A stretch of 64,000 nt of DNA from Prevotella sp. (GCA_024688365.1 JAILEG010000033.1:62001-126000), one strand, 5' to 3'. Positions 39,312-49,534 are shown, numbered from the stretch's first letter. Notes: generated by a model not told the origin, from the sequence alone. Program-made: numbers and translations.

Positions 39312-40862
39312 TTACTCTTTAGAATGGATCAGCACTTCCTGCAGCACAATGCATGGGTCGAGCAGGTAGATGTGCAGCAGCTGCTTGCCAGTCCTGTTGG
39401 CAGGAATGGTCCTCGATTCATAGCCACGCAGCACATTCAAACGCCATTCTGGAGTGAAGTCATTGGCATGTATGGAGAACACGGCAGGCTCCGAATCGCC
39501 TAACTGGACGGCATAGCGTGCGTCACGCCCGTCGTAGACGTGAAGTGTGGGGAGAGTACGGATCTCGATGGTCGTGTCGGCTGGCTGCAGGTCTATCTCA
39601 AAGGTCACGCTGGGTGCCGCCTTGAGGTTTTCCTGGTGATATGACGGTGTGTAAAAGGGATATACGGCCAGTCCATCGGTATAGCCCAAGCCCTTGACCA
39701 GCTCTATGGATTCCTGTCGGCTCAGAAAGTGTGATGCGGGAATACGGACACGAGGTTCTTTCACAAACGGCGGATAAAGACCGATGAAGATTCTGTAGAT
39801 GTGGGTACCTTCCTTCAGGTCTTTTACATAGATACGGTTGTCTCCCTTGGACAGGTGTATCGTCCCAACCTGGCTCCACATGGGGCCAACGCTTGATGCG
39901 TGCCATACGTTGTTGATAGGGGTGGCTGAGGCATCGAATGAGTCTTGCCCTGTTGTGATATGACAGAAGATATTGTCCTCTGGTGCCTTTGAGAAATTAC
40001 GAATAGGTGTCAGAGCCTCCATCCAGACGGGAATATCGGCCTCAATATCGCTTTCAATCAGTGCTCCGCCATCCGACAGGGCATCGCTTACAGAGACAAA
40101 GCGGGGCCTTGACGCTCTCCGTGCCTGCACAGTCAGCTCAGGTGTGGCCACCGGCTGCTCAATCTTCTCTGAGCGGAACCAGTGGTAAGGCTGCCAGCTG
40201 AAGAAGCCCTGCCACTTGCCGTTGAGAATTCCATCGTTATATTGATGAGTCAGGCTGTTCAGCCCGGTGAACAAATCCATTACGAAGGATATTTCCTTCT
40301 CTGCGGGTTTGATGTCGCCCACGTTAAACACCCATATCTTCCTGGCCCCGAAGGTATAGGCTTTGGTGAGTTCTGTACTCAGGAAGGGTGTAGACAGCGG
40401 ACTGAGCCATATCCAGCTGGCGGGGTCTCCATGATAGGAGAGGTGATAATAGATGCCGGCCCCACCCTTGCGCTTTTGCTCTTCCGGGTTTGAGAGGTTA
40501 CGGCAATAGCCATGCTTGTCATCACTCCACAGCAAGGTGACATCATCGGGAACTTTCAGCCCGTGATGGTAGGCATCCAGCACTTCTTCATAGGTGCAGA
40601 GGATCTGTGGGATGTTCTCTATGGACTGGTTGATATTCCGGCGCAGTATTTCCCGTTGGTCATCAATAGCCTGCTGCATCAGTGCCACGCGTTCTGCTGT
40701 CCCATTGGCTCCTTCCATCGTATAGTCATGGATGCCACGCAGTCCGAGTGTGTATGTGTTCTCATATTTGCCGTTACATCTGCCCACCAGTACCACGGAG
40801 ATACTCCGATGGATTTACTCAGTGATGTGAGTCCGTAGGCAGTGCCGTCGTATCTGCAATTT
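39312..40862 (-). pseudogene. Decayed GH115 alpha-glucuronidase gene
   Basis: GH115 enzymes remove glucuronic acid from xylan and are normally 800 residues or more. Here the last 490 or so codons are open (39312-40796) with family blocks KVPDDVTLLWSDDKHGY, RKGGAGIYYHLSYHG and WVFNVGDIKPAE. Just upstream, in a different frame, 40780-40862 encodes AYGLTSLSKSIGVSPWYWWADV, a block from the GH115 N-terminal half. The roughly 170 residues that should lie between WWADV and the LGLRGIHD block are missing, the frame is shifted, and everything before AYGL is gone, cut off at the terminator of the GH3 gene. A shorter protein could start at 40796 but would lack part of the catalytic domain. Confidence 0.85.
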
Positions 40863-40863
40863 G

Positions 40864-40898
40864 TAAAACCGCCCCTCTCTCGATGAGAAGAGGGGCGG
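40864..40898 (-). terminator. Rho-independent terminator of the GH3 gene
   Basis: Reverse strand: CCGCCCCTCT (40898-40889) pairs with AGAGGGGCGG (40878-40869), followed by TTTTA (40868-40864). Confidence 0.88.
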
Positions 40899-40925
40899 TA
40901 GGTATGGGGGGAGATCCAGGTGTTC

Positions 40926-43262
40926 TTACCTGTTAGGTGTCTCCCACTTCTTGGTCTGGTCACAGCTGACGGTGAGTGTCTGGTCGCCTGTCTGGATGCG
41001 GAAGTCGCCTTCCTCCAGGATCCACTTGCCATCGTAGCCTACGAAGGCAAGGTCCTTGGCGGGGACAGTGAGGCTGACGGTCTTGGTCTCACCAGGCTGC
41101 AGGTCGATCTTGTCGAAGGCACGCAGGCGGCGGTTGTCAGGTGTGAGGCTTGCCACGAGGTCGCTGGCAAAGAGCAGCACGCTCTCCTTCCCTGCCACTT
41201 TGCCCGTGTTGGTCACGTCAACGGTGAAGGTGATGTTGTCATCAGCGGTGAAGTGGCTCTTGTCGGCCCGGAGGTTGCTGTACTTGTAAGTGGTGTATGA
41301 CAGTCCGTAGCCAAATGCCCACTGCACGCTCACGACAGCGTTGTAGTTGTAGGCCCCCGACATGGTCTCCACCTGCTCACAGGGCTTGAAGTCATACTTT
41401 GTCAGTGCGGCCTGGTTCTTCGGATAGGTGAAGGGCAGCTTGCCGCTGAAGTTCACGTCACCGCTCAGCAGGTTGGCCAGTGCGTCGCCACCGTAGTTGC
41501 TTGGCAGCATGGCATCAACGACAGCCTTTGCCAGTGGCTCAATATCCTTTATCAGGCGCGGACGGCCCTCATTGAGGACAAGAATGATGGGCTTTCCCGT
41601 CTTGGCAAGTGCCTTGACAAGGTTTTGCTGATTCTCAGAGAGTGCCAGGTCGTCAAGGTTTCCGGGTGTCTCAGCGTATGAGTTCTCGCCCACGCAGGCA
41701 ATGATGACATCAGCGTTCTGTGCTGCGGCGACAGCCTTGTCAATCTCGGGAGTGTTCTCCATCCAGTAGGCATCAGCCCAGGGCTGGTCCTGCTTGTAGG
41801 TCACGCCCGGCACGTAAGTGACGTTTTCCTTTCCATACTTGTTCTGCATAGCCTCGAAGATGGTGTTCATCTGCGGGTAATAGTCGTCTGCGTTGAACCC
41901 CTGCCATGTCATGGTCCATCCGCCGTTCAGCCCACGCATGGTATTGCCGTTAGGTCCGGTGACGAGAATCTTCCTGCCCTTGGCAAGCGGAAGGATGTTG
42001 TCCTGGTTCTTCAGCAGGACGATGCTCTGCTCGGCGGCATCAAGTGCCTTGTCGGCAAACTCCTTTGATCCGAACTTGGGGAAGTCCTTGTAGTTGTAAT
42101 AAGGTGTGTCAAAAAGGCCTATGCGGTACTTCAGGCGCAGCACGCGGCGTGTGGCGTCGTCAATGCGGCTCATAGGTACCTTGCCCTCGTTGACGAGTTC
42201 CTTCAGCAGTGTGCAGAAGTCCCAGCTGTAGGGGTCCATGCTCATGTCGATACCGGCATTGATGGCGATGCGGATGGCATCCTTCTTGTCCTTGGCTATA
42301 TGGTCACGGCTGAAGAGGTTGACGATGTCAGCCCAGTCAGTCACCACCATTCCGTCCCATCCAGTCTCGTTCTTGAGCCACTGTGTCAGGTACTCATAGT
42401 TGGCATGGAGCGGCATGCCGTTGTTGCTTTGTGAGTTGACCATCACCGTAAGGGCACCGTTGCGGATGGCCTCAAGGAAGGGCGCGAAGTGCTTCTCACG
42501 CATCTCAAGCGGGGAGATGTTTGATGGTGTGCGGTCTTTTCCCGTGGTTGGCACACCGTAGCCCATGAAGTGCTTCATGCAGGCAGCGACGTTGTACTTG
42601 CCAATGTGGTTAGGGTCGTTTCCCTGGAAACCGAGGACTGACTCACGTCCCATCTCGGCATTGAGGTAAGCGTCCTCGCCGAAGTTCTCCCACATGCGTG
42701 ACCAGCGGGGCTCACGTCCGAGGTCGACTACTGGAGCATAGACCCAGGGGATGCTTCCGGCCTTCGTCTCGTAGGCCGAGATGCGGCTGCCCTCACGCAC
42801 CAAGGCACGGTTGAAGGTGGCAGCCATGTTGTTGCCCTGTGGGAAGAGCGTGCCTCCTGCGGTGTAGGTGGTGCCGTGCATCTGGTCGACACCGTAGATG
42901 CAGGGGATGCCAAGCTCCTTGAGCGACTTGTCCTGGATGGTCTTGATGATCTCCTGCCATTTCTCCTTGTTCTGCGCATGACCGGCTGGCACGTTGAGTA
43001 TGGAGCCTACCTTGTAGATGCGGATGACCGTGTCAAGACGTGCCTTGTCAATGCGGAAGTCGTTGGCAGGGGCTGTCCGGTCGGTTATGACATCAATGGC
43101 CAGCTCGCACATCTGCCCGATTTTCTCCTCAAGGGTCATCTTCCTGAGGGTCTTCTCTACTTTCTTCTCAATGTTCTCATCCCTTGGAATGGCTTGCTGG
43201 GCATTCATACTGATGGCCATTGCCGCCAGTGCGAGGGAAAAGAGGTTTCTTTTTACGTTCAT
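40926..43262 (-). CDS. GH3 family beta-glucosidase/beta-xylosidase-like enzyme
   Basis: Periplasmic exo-acting beta-glycosidase. The start at 43262 ([22 protein letters not shown]) gives a clean signal peptide; the open frame extends 65 codons further upstream but contains the promoter. 778 residues: N-terminal TIM barrel with nucleophile Asp309 in VVTDWAD, conserved KHFMGYG near 220, alpha/beta sandwich with the ENSYAETPG region, and a C-terminal fibronectin-III-like domain ([16 protein letters not shown]). Substrate not certain; the neighbouring GH115 relic hints at a former xylan or glucuronoxylan gene set. Confidence 0.95.
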   Translation of the reverse strand: MNVKRNLFSLALAAMAISMNAQQAIPRDENIEKKVEKTLRKMTLEEKIGQMCELAIDVITDRTAPANDFRIDKARLDTVIRIYKVGSILNVPAGHAQNKEKWQEIIKTIQDKSLKELGIPCIYGVDQMHGTTYTAGGTLFPQGNNMAATFNRALVREGSRISAYETKAGSIPWVYAPVVDLGREPRWSRMWENFGEDAYLNAEMGRESVLGFQGNDPNHIGKYNVAACMKHFMGYGVPTTGKDRTPSNISPLEMREKHFAPFLEAIRNGALTVMVNSQSNNGMPLHANYEYLTQWLKNETGWDGMVVTDWADIVNLFSRDHIAKDKKDAIRIAINAGIDMSMDPYSWDFCTLLKELVNEGKVPMSRIDDATRRVLRLKYRIGLFDTPYYNYKDFPKFGSKEFADKALDAAEQSIVLLKNQDNILPLAKGRKILVTGPNGNTMRGLNGGWTMTWQGFNADDYYPQMNTIFEAMQNKYGKENVTYVPGVTYKQDQPWADAYWMENTPEIDKAVAAAQNADVIIACVGENSYAETPGNLDDLALSENQQNLVKALAKTGKPIILVLNEGRPRLIKDIEPLAKAVVDAMLPSNYGGDALANLLSGDVNFSGKLPFTYPKNQAALTKYDFKPCEQVETMSGAYNYNAVVSVQWAFGYGLSYTTYKYSNLRADKSHFTADDNITFTVDVTNTGKVAGKESVLLFASDLVASLTPDNRRLRAFDKIDLQPGETKTVSLTVPAKDLAFVGYDGKWILEEGDFRIQTGDQTLTVSCDQTKKWETPNR

Positions 43263-43317
43263 AATCGTTTGGGTTGATTTCTGTTTTTGTGATAGGTTCA
43301 ATGGCTGTTTGCCAAGG

Positions 43318-43325
43318 CAAATATA
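43318..43325 (-). promoter_or_regulatory. -7 element of the GH3 gene
   Basis: Reverse-strand TATATTTG followed by CC, about 55 bases before the chosen GH3 start. Confidence 0.6.
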
Positions 43326-43521
43326 AGGAAAATAATCAGAAACGGGGACATTCTGCCAGGCAAAAAACATCGGTGGGATAAAAAAAGTCAACCATTTGGC
43401 AAGAAAGTACATGTGTAGCATTGGAAGTACTTTAGGAACAAGGCTTGCCCGCACCAAGATGCTGGCAAGCCTGGAGCGATAGAGAAGGGATTATTCATTG
43501 ATAGCGGGGATATATTAGGTT

Positions 43522-44892
43522 TTATTCCTGTTGCCTTACCCCCATTGCCCGCAGGTAGTCGGCCAGGGGCTTCATTCCCACCTCCTTGCGCCATTCATCC
43601 ACCTTCTTCGCATCCTGCAGGGGATAGAGCTGCATCCTGCCGTCAGGACCGGTGTGCAGCTGCGAGCCATACTTCTGCGGCCGCCCCTCAAACATGTTGA
43701 TGCGGTCCTCCATCATGGCAACGTGAGCGGGAGGGATGTCACCTTTCCTTACGGCTGTCCTGAACAGTGGGAGATACTTCCGCTGTTGCCTGGCGGAGGC
43801 ATGCTGCGTGACCAGCCAAAACACATCGCAGGCCTCACCTACAAGGTCTTTGCCCACCCATCCCCGTGTGTCAAGTATCTGGAATATCCGCTGCTGGTTG
43901 ACGCTGTCCCTGAGGCGCATCTCATGGAGCAGGGAGTCAATGACCTGCTTGGGGGCTGCCCGCTGTGTGGCAAGATGCCATTGGTGGCGGATGTCCTGGT
44001 CACTCCTGCCGATGCTGAGCAGCTCGTTGCGCAGCAGAAGGTCGTATGCAGCCTCCTTTTGGGCTTTCCTCTCCTGCATGGTACGGGCAAAGGCCGCCCA
44101 TCTTCCGTCCTCATGGAGCGGGTCAAGGTCATGGTCGGCCAAGGCATCGCGCATGTACCATCCGGGGTCTCTCGTCATCCTCCTATCCAGGAATCCGAAG
44201 GCGGCATCCTTGTCGCCCGCCAATGCCGCCACACAGGCAGCATTGAAGAGGTGCTGACCCTGTATGTAATCCTCTTGCCGGAATGCTTCGTTGAAGTAGC
44301 GTAAGGCACCTGTGTAGTCCTTCCGCATGTAGCATGAGTCAGCCTTGGTGACAGCCTGGTTGTAAGCATGTTGTCTCTCGGCATCGGGGAGGATGCCCGT
44401 GCGCTTCATGCGGAGGGTCTGCTGGATGTAGTCGTCCAGTATCCTGGCGGCTGACAGCATGTTGCGCCTGTCAGTGACATCCCAGTGATAAGTCCCGTTC
44501 TTCCCCCATTTGGCTGACTCGGTCTGCAGGACATAGACAAGTCCCCGTGTCCTTCCGTCCTTCAGGACCCTGTCAACGCAGACGATGCGGTGCTGCCGGG
44601 TGTTGAAATACAGGTTCCGCCACACATCCTTCTCCGGCTGTCGGGCGGGGACAGGCCAGAGGCTTGTCCTTGTTACCTGCACGTTCCCGTCCTCTGAGAT
44701 CTCGCAGTCGGGCGGTGTACTTATCTGTTTCCCCTCAAAGGCATAGCATGCCTTGTCAACCTGTCTCAGTCCCTCCATCTGAAAGGGCACATCCTTCCTG
44801 ATGCTGTTGATGAATCTTGGTGCTTCAACCAATGCGGGAGAGGTGCAGGAGGTGAGCAGTACAGGCAGGACGAATGGGATGATTCTCTTCAT
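43522..44892 (-). CDS. DUF6624-type lipoprotein with TPR-like repeats
   Basis: Predicted lipoprotein: start at 44892 (KRIIPFVLPVLLTSC) with lipobox LLTSC. The open frame begins 12 codons earlier, inside a hairpin (44912-44953), and is less likely. About 456 residues. The middle part has TPR-like helices (SCYMRKDYTGALRYFNEAFRQ, HLFNAACVAALAGDKDAAF); the C-terminal part (ATQRAAPKQVIDSLLHEMRLRDSVNQQRIFQILDTRGW, then CDVFWLVTQHA and MMEDRINMFEGRPQKYGSQ) is the DUF6624 pattern. Function unknown. It follows the BlaR-like gene by 72 bp on the same strand, so it may belong to the BlaI-controlled operon. Confidence 0.8.
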   Translation of the reverse strand: MKRIIPFVLPVLLTSCTSPALVEAPRFINSIRKDVPFQMEGLRQVDKACYAFEGKQISTPPDCEISEDGNVQVTRTSLWPVPARQPEKDVWRNLYFNTRQHRIVCVDRVLKDGRTRGLVYVLQTESAKWGKNGTYHWDVTDRRNMLSAARILDDYIQQTLRMKRTGILPDAERQHAYNQAVTKADSCYMRKDYTGALRYFNEAFRQEDYIQGQHLFNAACVAALAGDKDAAFGFLDRRMTRDPGWYMRDALADHDLDPLHEDGRWAAFARTMQERKAQKEAAYDLLLRNELLSIGRSDQDIRHQWHLATQRAAPKQVIDSLLHEMRLRDSVNQQRIFQILDTRGWVGKDLVGEACDVFWLVTQHASARQQRKYLPLFRTAVRKGDIPPAHVAMMEDRINMFEGRPQKYGSQLHTGPDGRMQLYPLQDAKKVDEWRKEVGMKPLADYLRAMGVRQQE

Positions 44893-44964
44893 CGTATTGT
44901 TGTTTTTGCAGGAGAAGCGAGGCTTCATGGTGTATGCCCAGCCCCGCTTCTGACAGGAAAGCTA

Positions 44965-46545
44965 CTATTGTTTGGCTCTCTTGGTGGTGATATAGATGTC
45001 ACGGGTGCCTTTCCCCACCCTTATCTCCTTAATATTCTTGGTGTCGATTTGCTCCAGTTGGTTCTTGTCCACTTCCTTTCCGTCAACGAACACCTTGTTT
45101 ACCGGGAGCTTGCTCTCAGCCTTCGATTGGTTTTCTCCATTGGGGACGACCTTCTCCTCCACTGTTACGGGGACGAAGGAGATGGGTAGGACATACTGTA
45201 CGCTGACGTTCTTGCCATCCTGCTTGCCCGGAATCCAGTCCGGCATGGATGAGACGACGCGCAGGGCTTCAGCATCCAGAGCAGGATTCACACCACGGAG
45301 GATGGCGGAATCAGTGGGCTTTCCGTTCTCATCAACGACAAACTTCACGATGACGCGCCCCTGGATGCCCTCTGCGGCCTCTGCCGCAGGATACTTGATG
45401 TTCTGTCTCAGCCACTCGTTAAGGTTGCCATTGAAGCGTGGCATCTCCTCCGCCACTGCGTAGACTTTCTTGGTCGGATCCACGGGCATGTTCTCCGTCT
45501 CAGCCAGGTCAGCCTCCTCCGCTGTTGCCGTTAGGACGGAGAGTTCAGTCTCGGGCTGAGATGCCTGTGCCGTCAGTGTTTTTTCGGCTGTGGTGACCGG
45601 CATACTGTCACCAGCCTTAGCGACGGCTTTCACCATGTTGCCCAATACTGGCACGTCAGCCACGGTACGTTCCATGCTGCGTGCTACTGTCTCAATGTTG
45701 CTGGTTACCATCAGGGTGGCAGCCAAGGGCAGGAAAAGCAGGTACTTGACCTTGCCTATTTCTTTGCTGCGTCTTTTGTTCATCATTTTGATACGTTGTT
45801 TAAGCGGTAAAACATTAAAATTATTGGTAATTGTAGCTACGTTCTTGTTATAAGCCAGTCTCAGCAGATGATACTGGTAAGCCTTGCTGTCGGCACCGTC
45901 TGTCAGGACGCTGTGGTCAGCCAGAAACTCCAGGTTGATGCGCATCTCCCGTCTGATGAGCCATACAAAGGGGTTGAACCAGAAAAGGATGGTATAGAAT
46001 TCAGCCAGCAGGATATCCACGGAGTGATACTGTCGGCTATGCGTCAGTTCATGTTGAAGTATCTCATCCAGTTCGTCTTGATTATGTCTCGACGGATTGA
46101 GAAAGATAAGACGGAAGAAGGAGAAAGGGCCCTCATTGCCTGGCAGGGTGTGTATGCGCACTCCGTTGACCGTCTCCACCCTGCAGTGATGTGCCAGTCG
46201 GATGATGGAAGCCAGCTGGATGATGAGCCGTAGTGCCAGCAGGGCGGCAACTGCGGTGTAGGTCCAGATGGCAATGGGCTGCCAGTCACCGGCGATGGCA
46301 GGCTCGGCCGAGACGCGCACGGCAGGCAGGATGACCTGTGCGTAGGCAGAGGCCATTGATTGTGTCTCGGTATGTGCGGTTACCCAGTAGGCAATGTTCA
46401 GCCCTGGGACAATGGTGGCAATCAGATAGATGCTTAACAGTGCCGTCCTCCGCCATGAGAAGAAGGTGTCACAGGTGAACATCAGCTTATAGAAGCCGAA
46501 GAGTAGCATGAGTGCCACATTGGTTTTGATGAGATAGATGAGCAT
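44965..46545 (-). CDS. BlaR1/MecR1-like M56 peptidase fused to a TonB C-terminal domain
   Basis: Membrane metalloprotease-sensor expected to relieve repression by the BlaI-like protein. 526 residues: four N-terminal membrane helices, the M56 zinc motif HELTH (His165-His169) with the downstream NLEFLADHSV, then instead of a penicillin-binding sensor a linker of low complexity and a TonB C-terminal domain (GRVIVKFVVDENGKPTDSAILRG...DAEALRVVSSMPDWIPGKQ, about 395-470), and a short tail. The TonB fusion replaces the beta-lactam sensor, so the inducing signal is not predictable. A heptamer tract lies in its leader. Confidence 0.92.
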   Translation of the reverse strand: MLIYLIKTNVALMLLFGFYKLMFTCDTFFSWRRTALLSIYLIATIVPGLNIAYWVTAHTETQSMASAYAQVILPAVRVSAEPAIAGDWQPIAIWTYTAVAALLALRLIIQLASIIRLAHHCRVETVNGVRIHTLPGNEGPFSFFRLIFLNPSRHNQDELDEILQHELTHSRQYHSVDILLAEFYTILFWFNPFVWLIRREMRINLEFLADHSVLTDGADSKAYQYHLLRLAYNKNVATITNNFNVLPLKQRIKMMNKRRSKEIGKVKYLLFLPLAATLMVTSNIETVARSMERTVADVPVLGNMVKAVAKAGDSMPVTTAEKTLTAQASQPETELSVLTATAEEADLAETENMPVDPTKKVYAVAEEMPRFNGNLNEWLRQNIKYPAAEAAEGIQGRVIVKFVVDENGKPTDSAILRGVNPALDAEALRVVSSMPDWIPGKQDGKNVSVQYVLPISFVPVTVEEKVVPNGENQSKAESKLPVNKVFVDGKEVDKNQLEQIDTKNIKEIRVGKGTRDIYITTKRAKQ

Positions 46546-46550
46546 GGGGT

Positions 46551-46585
46551 GGTGATGGGTGTTGGGTGTTAGGTGATGGGTGTTG
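46551..46585. repeat. Heptamer tandem repeat upstream of the M56 gene
   Basis: Five consecutive 7-bp units of the GGTGATG/GGTGTTG type, in the leader between the BlaI-like and M56 genes. The same heptamer family occurs inside the methyltransferase gene at 29801-29828. Confidence 0.8.
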
Positions 46586-46628
46586 ATGGGCGGATAAACA
46601 CAGGCGGACTGGTACAGGGAAGGGAATG

Positions 46629-46991
46629 CTATTCCTGTCCTTTCTCTATCTCAGCTATGATGTCCTTCAAGTCCTCCGGGCTTATCTTATCCTCTTTAGC
46701 GAAGAAGGTGACCATCTCCCGGAAGGAGTTCCTGAAATAGTCATGCACGAAGCCTGTCATGAAGTTCCGCTTGTAATCGGCAGCCTTGATGGCTGGCTGA
46801 TAAATATAGGCGGTACCTTGCCGCTCCATGCTGACGTACCCCTTCCGCTTCAGATTGGTGAATACGGAGGCGAGGGTGGTGTAGGGCGGCTGCGGTTTGG
46901 GAAGGACGGACAGCACGTCTTTTACTGAGCAGCTGCCCAAGTGCCATACCCGTTGCATGACTTCCTCCTCCTGTTTCGTTAGTTTTTCCAT
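46629..46991 (-). CDS. BlaI/MecI/CopY-family transcriptional repressor
   Basis: Winged-helix repressor, 120 residues, normal length. N-terminal LTKQEEEVMQRVWHLGSCSVKDVLSVLPKPQPPYTTLASVFTNLKRKGYVSMERQGTAYIYQP is the family DNA-binding domain; the C-terminal helices (EMVTFFAKEDKISPEDLKDIIAEIEK) form the dimer and protease-sensitive part. The M56 gene follows 83 bp downstream. Two 17-bp dyads of the BlaI type lie upstream, one overlapping the -7 promoter element, so it should repress its own operon. Confidence 0.95.
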   Translation of the reverse strand: MEKLTKQEEEVMQRVWHLGSCSVKDVLSVLPKPQPPYTTLASVFTNLKRKGYVSMERQGTAYIYQPAIKAADYKRNFMTGFVHDYFRNSFREMVTFFAKEDKISPEDLKDIIAEIEKGQE

Positions 46992-47019
46992 CTTGCCTGT
47001 CGGTTAGTTTCTTTCTGCC

Positions 47020-47042
47020 GCAAAGCTACGAAACTTTCGTAG
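47020..47042 (-). promoter_or_regulatory. Promoter with overlapping BlaI-type operator
   Basis: Reverse-strand TAGCTTTG (47027-47020) is the -7 element; the perfect dyad CTACGAAACTTTCGTAG (47026-47042) overlaps it. A repressor bound here would block the promoter. Confidence 0.8.
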
Positions 47043-47108
47043 ACAATGCAAGCGTTGACAGTTAATAAAGATTAATGTTGTGATAATAATCCGCTTAGGG
47101 CCAGTACG

Positions 47109-47125
47109 CTACGATACTATCGTAG
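47109..47125. promoter_or_regulatory. Second BlaI-type operator
   Basis: Perfect dyad CTACGATACTATCGTAG, same half-site CTACGA as the first operator, 83 bp further upstream and about 90 bp before the divergent acyltransferase promoter. It could help repression of the blaI-like operon or act on the acyltransferase gene. Confidence 0.75.
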
Positions 47126-47215
47126 TATATGGAATCCCTGTGGGCTTGTTGATATTACATTTCTCTTTGCATCACTTTTCTCCTGTCATGCCTTTGCCGT
47201 CTCCTGCCAATTTCA

Positions 47216-47223
47216 TAACTTTG
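47216..47223 (+). promoter_or_regulatory. -7 element of the acyltransferase gene
   Basis: TAACTTTG followed by CGGCC and the ATG at 47229, only five bases later. Confidence 0.65.
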
Positions 47224-47228
47224 CGGCC

Positions 47229-48173
47229 ATGAACCCAACAGCACCGGCGACAAGCCAGAGAATGGAGGAGCTCGACTTCCTCAAATGCGTGTTCATCACG
47301 CTGATGATAGCGTTTCATCTTGTCTATATCGGCAACACCTACCCTGTTGCCAAGCAGCTGGTGTATACGTTCCACATGCCGGGATTCCTGCTCATCTCAG
47401 GTTACCTTTTCAATATAGGCAAGCCACCCCGCAGCCTGGCAAGGACACTGCTGTGGATATTCATCCCGTATGCCGTGATGGAGACGGGTTACACGGTCAT
47501 GGCCTCGCTGCTGCCCATCCGTGAGCATATTGACAACCTCACGTTGGGGCTGATGGCCGACCATGTTCTCCTCCATCCTATGGGGCCCTACTGGTATCTC
47601 CACACGCTGATGCTCTGCGGCGCAAGCTATTATGCTGCGCTGCACTTGCCCCGCCTGTCGCTGTTCAGCCGTTTCCTGATACTTGCCTTGCTGCTTTGGC
47701 TGCTGGCTGACGTGTGCGGACTGGTATCACTGGCTAACGCAGGCTATTTCCTTGCGGGGGCAGTGGTGCGGCAGGCGGCAGGCGACTTCCGGCGGGTGTT
47801 CCCCGCAAGCTGGCTGGCTGCGGTGCCGCTCGTCCTCCTCTGCGCCGACACAGGCCACTATGACAGGGCCACCCCTGCAGGCATGACCATCGTCTATCTG
47901 GTCATCTGTGTGCTGATGTGGGTTTGGCGTCTGCCCTTCAGGTCATGGGCAAGACATTTGTTCCTCTACATAGGGCGCAACACGTTCCCCCTTCTGCTCT
48001 TCTCCCCCGTCTTTACTGTCCTTGCCAAGGTGTATCAGCCGTTGCTGATTCGCATGGAACCATCGGGCATGCTCTTCCTCGTAGTGAGTGTCACGTTTGC
48101 TATCTGTGGCTCATTCGGCATCAAGTGGGTGATGGACAGGCTGCGTCTTTCCCGTTATTTCTTTGGAAAGTGA
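47229..48173 (+). CDS. Acyltransferase-3 family membrane protein
   Basis: Multi-pass inner-membrane O-acyltransferase (OafA/fucose 4-O-acetylase type), likely acetylating a surface sugar. 314 residues with about nine to ten membrane helices. Family opening EELDFLKCVFITLMIAFHLVYIGN with the conserved His after the first helix, then FHMPGFLLISGYLFN near 40. Met12 (47262) is an alternative start close to the usual family N-terminus. The promoter's -7 element ends five bases before the first ATG, so the mRNA would be leaderless if Met1 is used. A BlaI-type dyad lies about 90 bp upstream of this promoter. Confidence 0.9.
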   Translation: MNPTAPATSQRMEELDFLKCVFITLMIAFHLVYIGNTYPVAKQLVYTFHMPGFLLISGYLFNIGKPPRSLARTLLWIFIPYAVMETGYTVMASLLPIREHIDNLTLGLMADHVLLHPMGPYWYLHTLMLCGASYYAALHLPRLSLFSRFLILALLLWLLADVCGLVSLANAGYFLAGAVVRQAAGDFRRVFPASWLAAVPLVLLCADTGHYDRATPAGMTIVYLVICVLMWVWRLPFRSWARHLFLYIGRNTFPLLLFSPVFTVLAKVYQPLLIRMEPSGMLFLVVSVTFAICGSFGIKWVMDRLRLSRYFFGK

Positions 48174-48279
48174 GCAGTCCTCTGCCGCTTCCTTCCTTCT
48201 TGGGAGCAGTCCTCTGCCTGAAGTCTTGTCAGCCTTTCCTCACTCAGAAGTATACCGTCAAATCCCGTAAGTCTACCTT

Positions 48280-48572
<293 letters not shown>

Positions 48573-48648
48573 GGCAAGAAGGCTTTGGCGGCTTTCAGTA
48601 TGTGGGGTATATTGCTGAGAATCGGGGCTGGCTGACAGCCTTGCCGTC

Positions 48649-49527
48649 CTATGCCTGCTCCTTGAATTGCGTAGGTGTCATCCCCGTTATCCGGAGGAAG
48701 AACTTGCTGAAGGAAGCCGTATCGGCGAACTGTAGTTGGCTGGCAACCTGGCTGATACTCAGCTGTGTGGTAGTCAGGAGGAAGGAGGCCTCCATGATGA
48801 GGAACTTGTTTATATAGTCGATGACAGTGTGCCCCGTGACCTGCTTTACCACCCGTGAGAGATAGACAGTGCTGATATTGAGTTGGTCGGCATAGAATGG
48901 AATGTCATGATGCTGTACAAAGTGATTGGGGAGGAGGCGGATAAAGTCGATGAATATAGCCTCTATGCGGCTTGGAATGCTGGTGTGGGGGATGACTTTT
49001 CCCTGTATGTCCTGCAAGTCGAGCATGAGTACGGCATAAAGCATGTTCAGGATCTGTCCTTTGTACATGTGGTCAGAGTGTAGGTATCCGATAATCTCGT
49101 GCATCTGTCCTGCCAGGTGCCGTGCATAGTCATCGGGCAGTAAGAGCTTGGGCTCATGCAGCTGTACCAGGGGCTGATAGGCTATGTGTACCAAATCGTG
49201 TACGGTGGGCGATTCTATGACAAATCCCTCATCGGCGAGCAGGGCGATGGAGTGGTAATCGTCTGAGGCATCCAGGACGGTGACTGCCAGGCCAGGCGAG
49301 TAGATATACAGGTCGTTGGGGCAGAGGGTCATCTTCCTGCCGTTATATAATATGGTAAGCCAGCCCTCCCTGACCAAGGTGAACGCATAGGCAGTCATAT
49401 AGCCCCGTGTCTCATTGGTCCGGAAGGTATCATCGGCATTGAGTTCCTTACAGTATATTTTCCCATCCCAATTCCCTATGGGCTCAGTGCCATACATCCT
49501 CAGCCACGCTTCTTTCAAACTGTACAT
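48649..49527 (-). CDS. AraC-family transcriptional regulator
   Basis: DNA-binding regulator with an N-terminal cupin-like sensing domain and a C-terminal double helix-turn-helix. The start is placed at 49527 (YSLKEAWLRMYGTEPIGNW) because the -7 element TATCTTTG (reverse, 49542-49535) lies inside the longer open frame; about 292 residues. The HTH part is LNISTVYLSRVVKQVTGHTVIDYINKF and LSISQVASQLQFADTASFSKFFLRITGMTPTQF. Start codon is only seven bases past the -7 element. Target genes unknown; the ferritin-like gene is divergent from it. Confidence 0.93.
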   Translation of the reverse strand: MYSLKEAWLRMYGTEPIGNWDGKIYCKELNADDTFRTNETRGYMTAYAFTLVREGWLTILYNGRKMTLCPNDLYIYSPGLAVTVLDASDDYHSIALLADEGFVIESPTVHDLVHIAYQPLVQLHEPKLLLPDDYARHLAGQMHEIIGYLHSDHMYKGQILNMLYAVLMLDLQDIQGKVIPHTSIPSRIEAIFIDFIRLLPNHFVQHHDIPFYADQLNISTVYLSRVVKQVTGHTVIDYINKFLIMEASFLLTTTQLSISQVASQLQFADTASFSKFFLRITGMTPTQFKEQA

Positions 49528-49534
49528 AGCGTTG

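Noticed and set aside
44912..44953. Hairpin between the M56 and DUF6624 genes as a terminator
   Set aside because: The stem is real (GAAGCG-rich arms, one mismatch) but no T run follows on the reverse strand; kept only as a possible leader structure.
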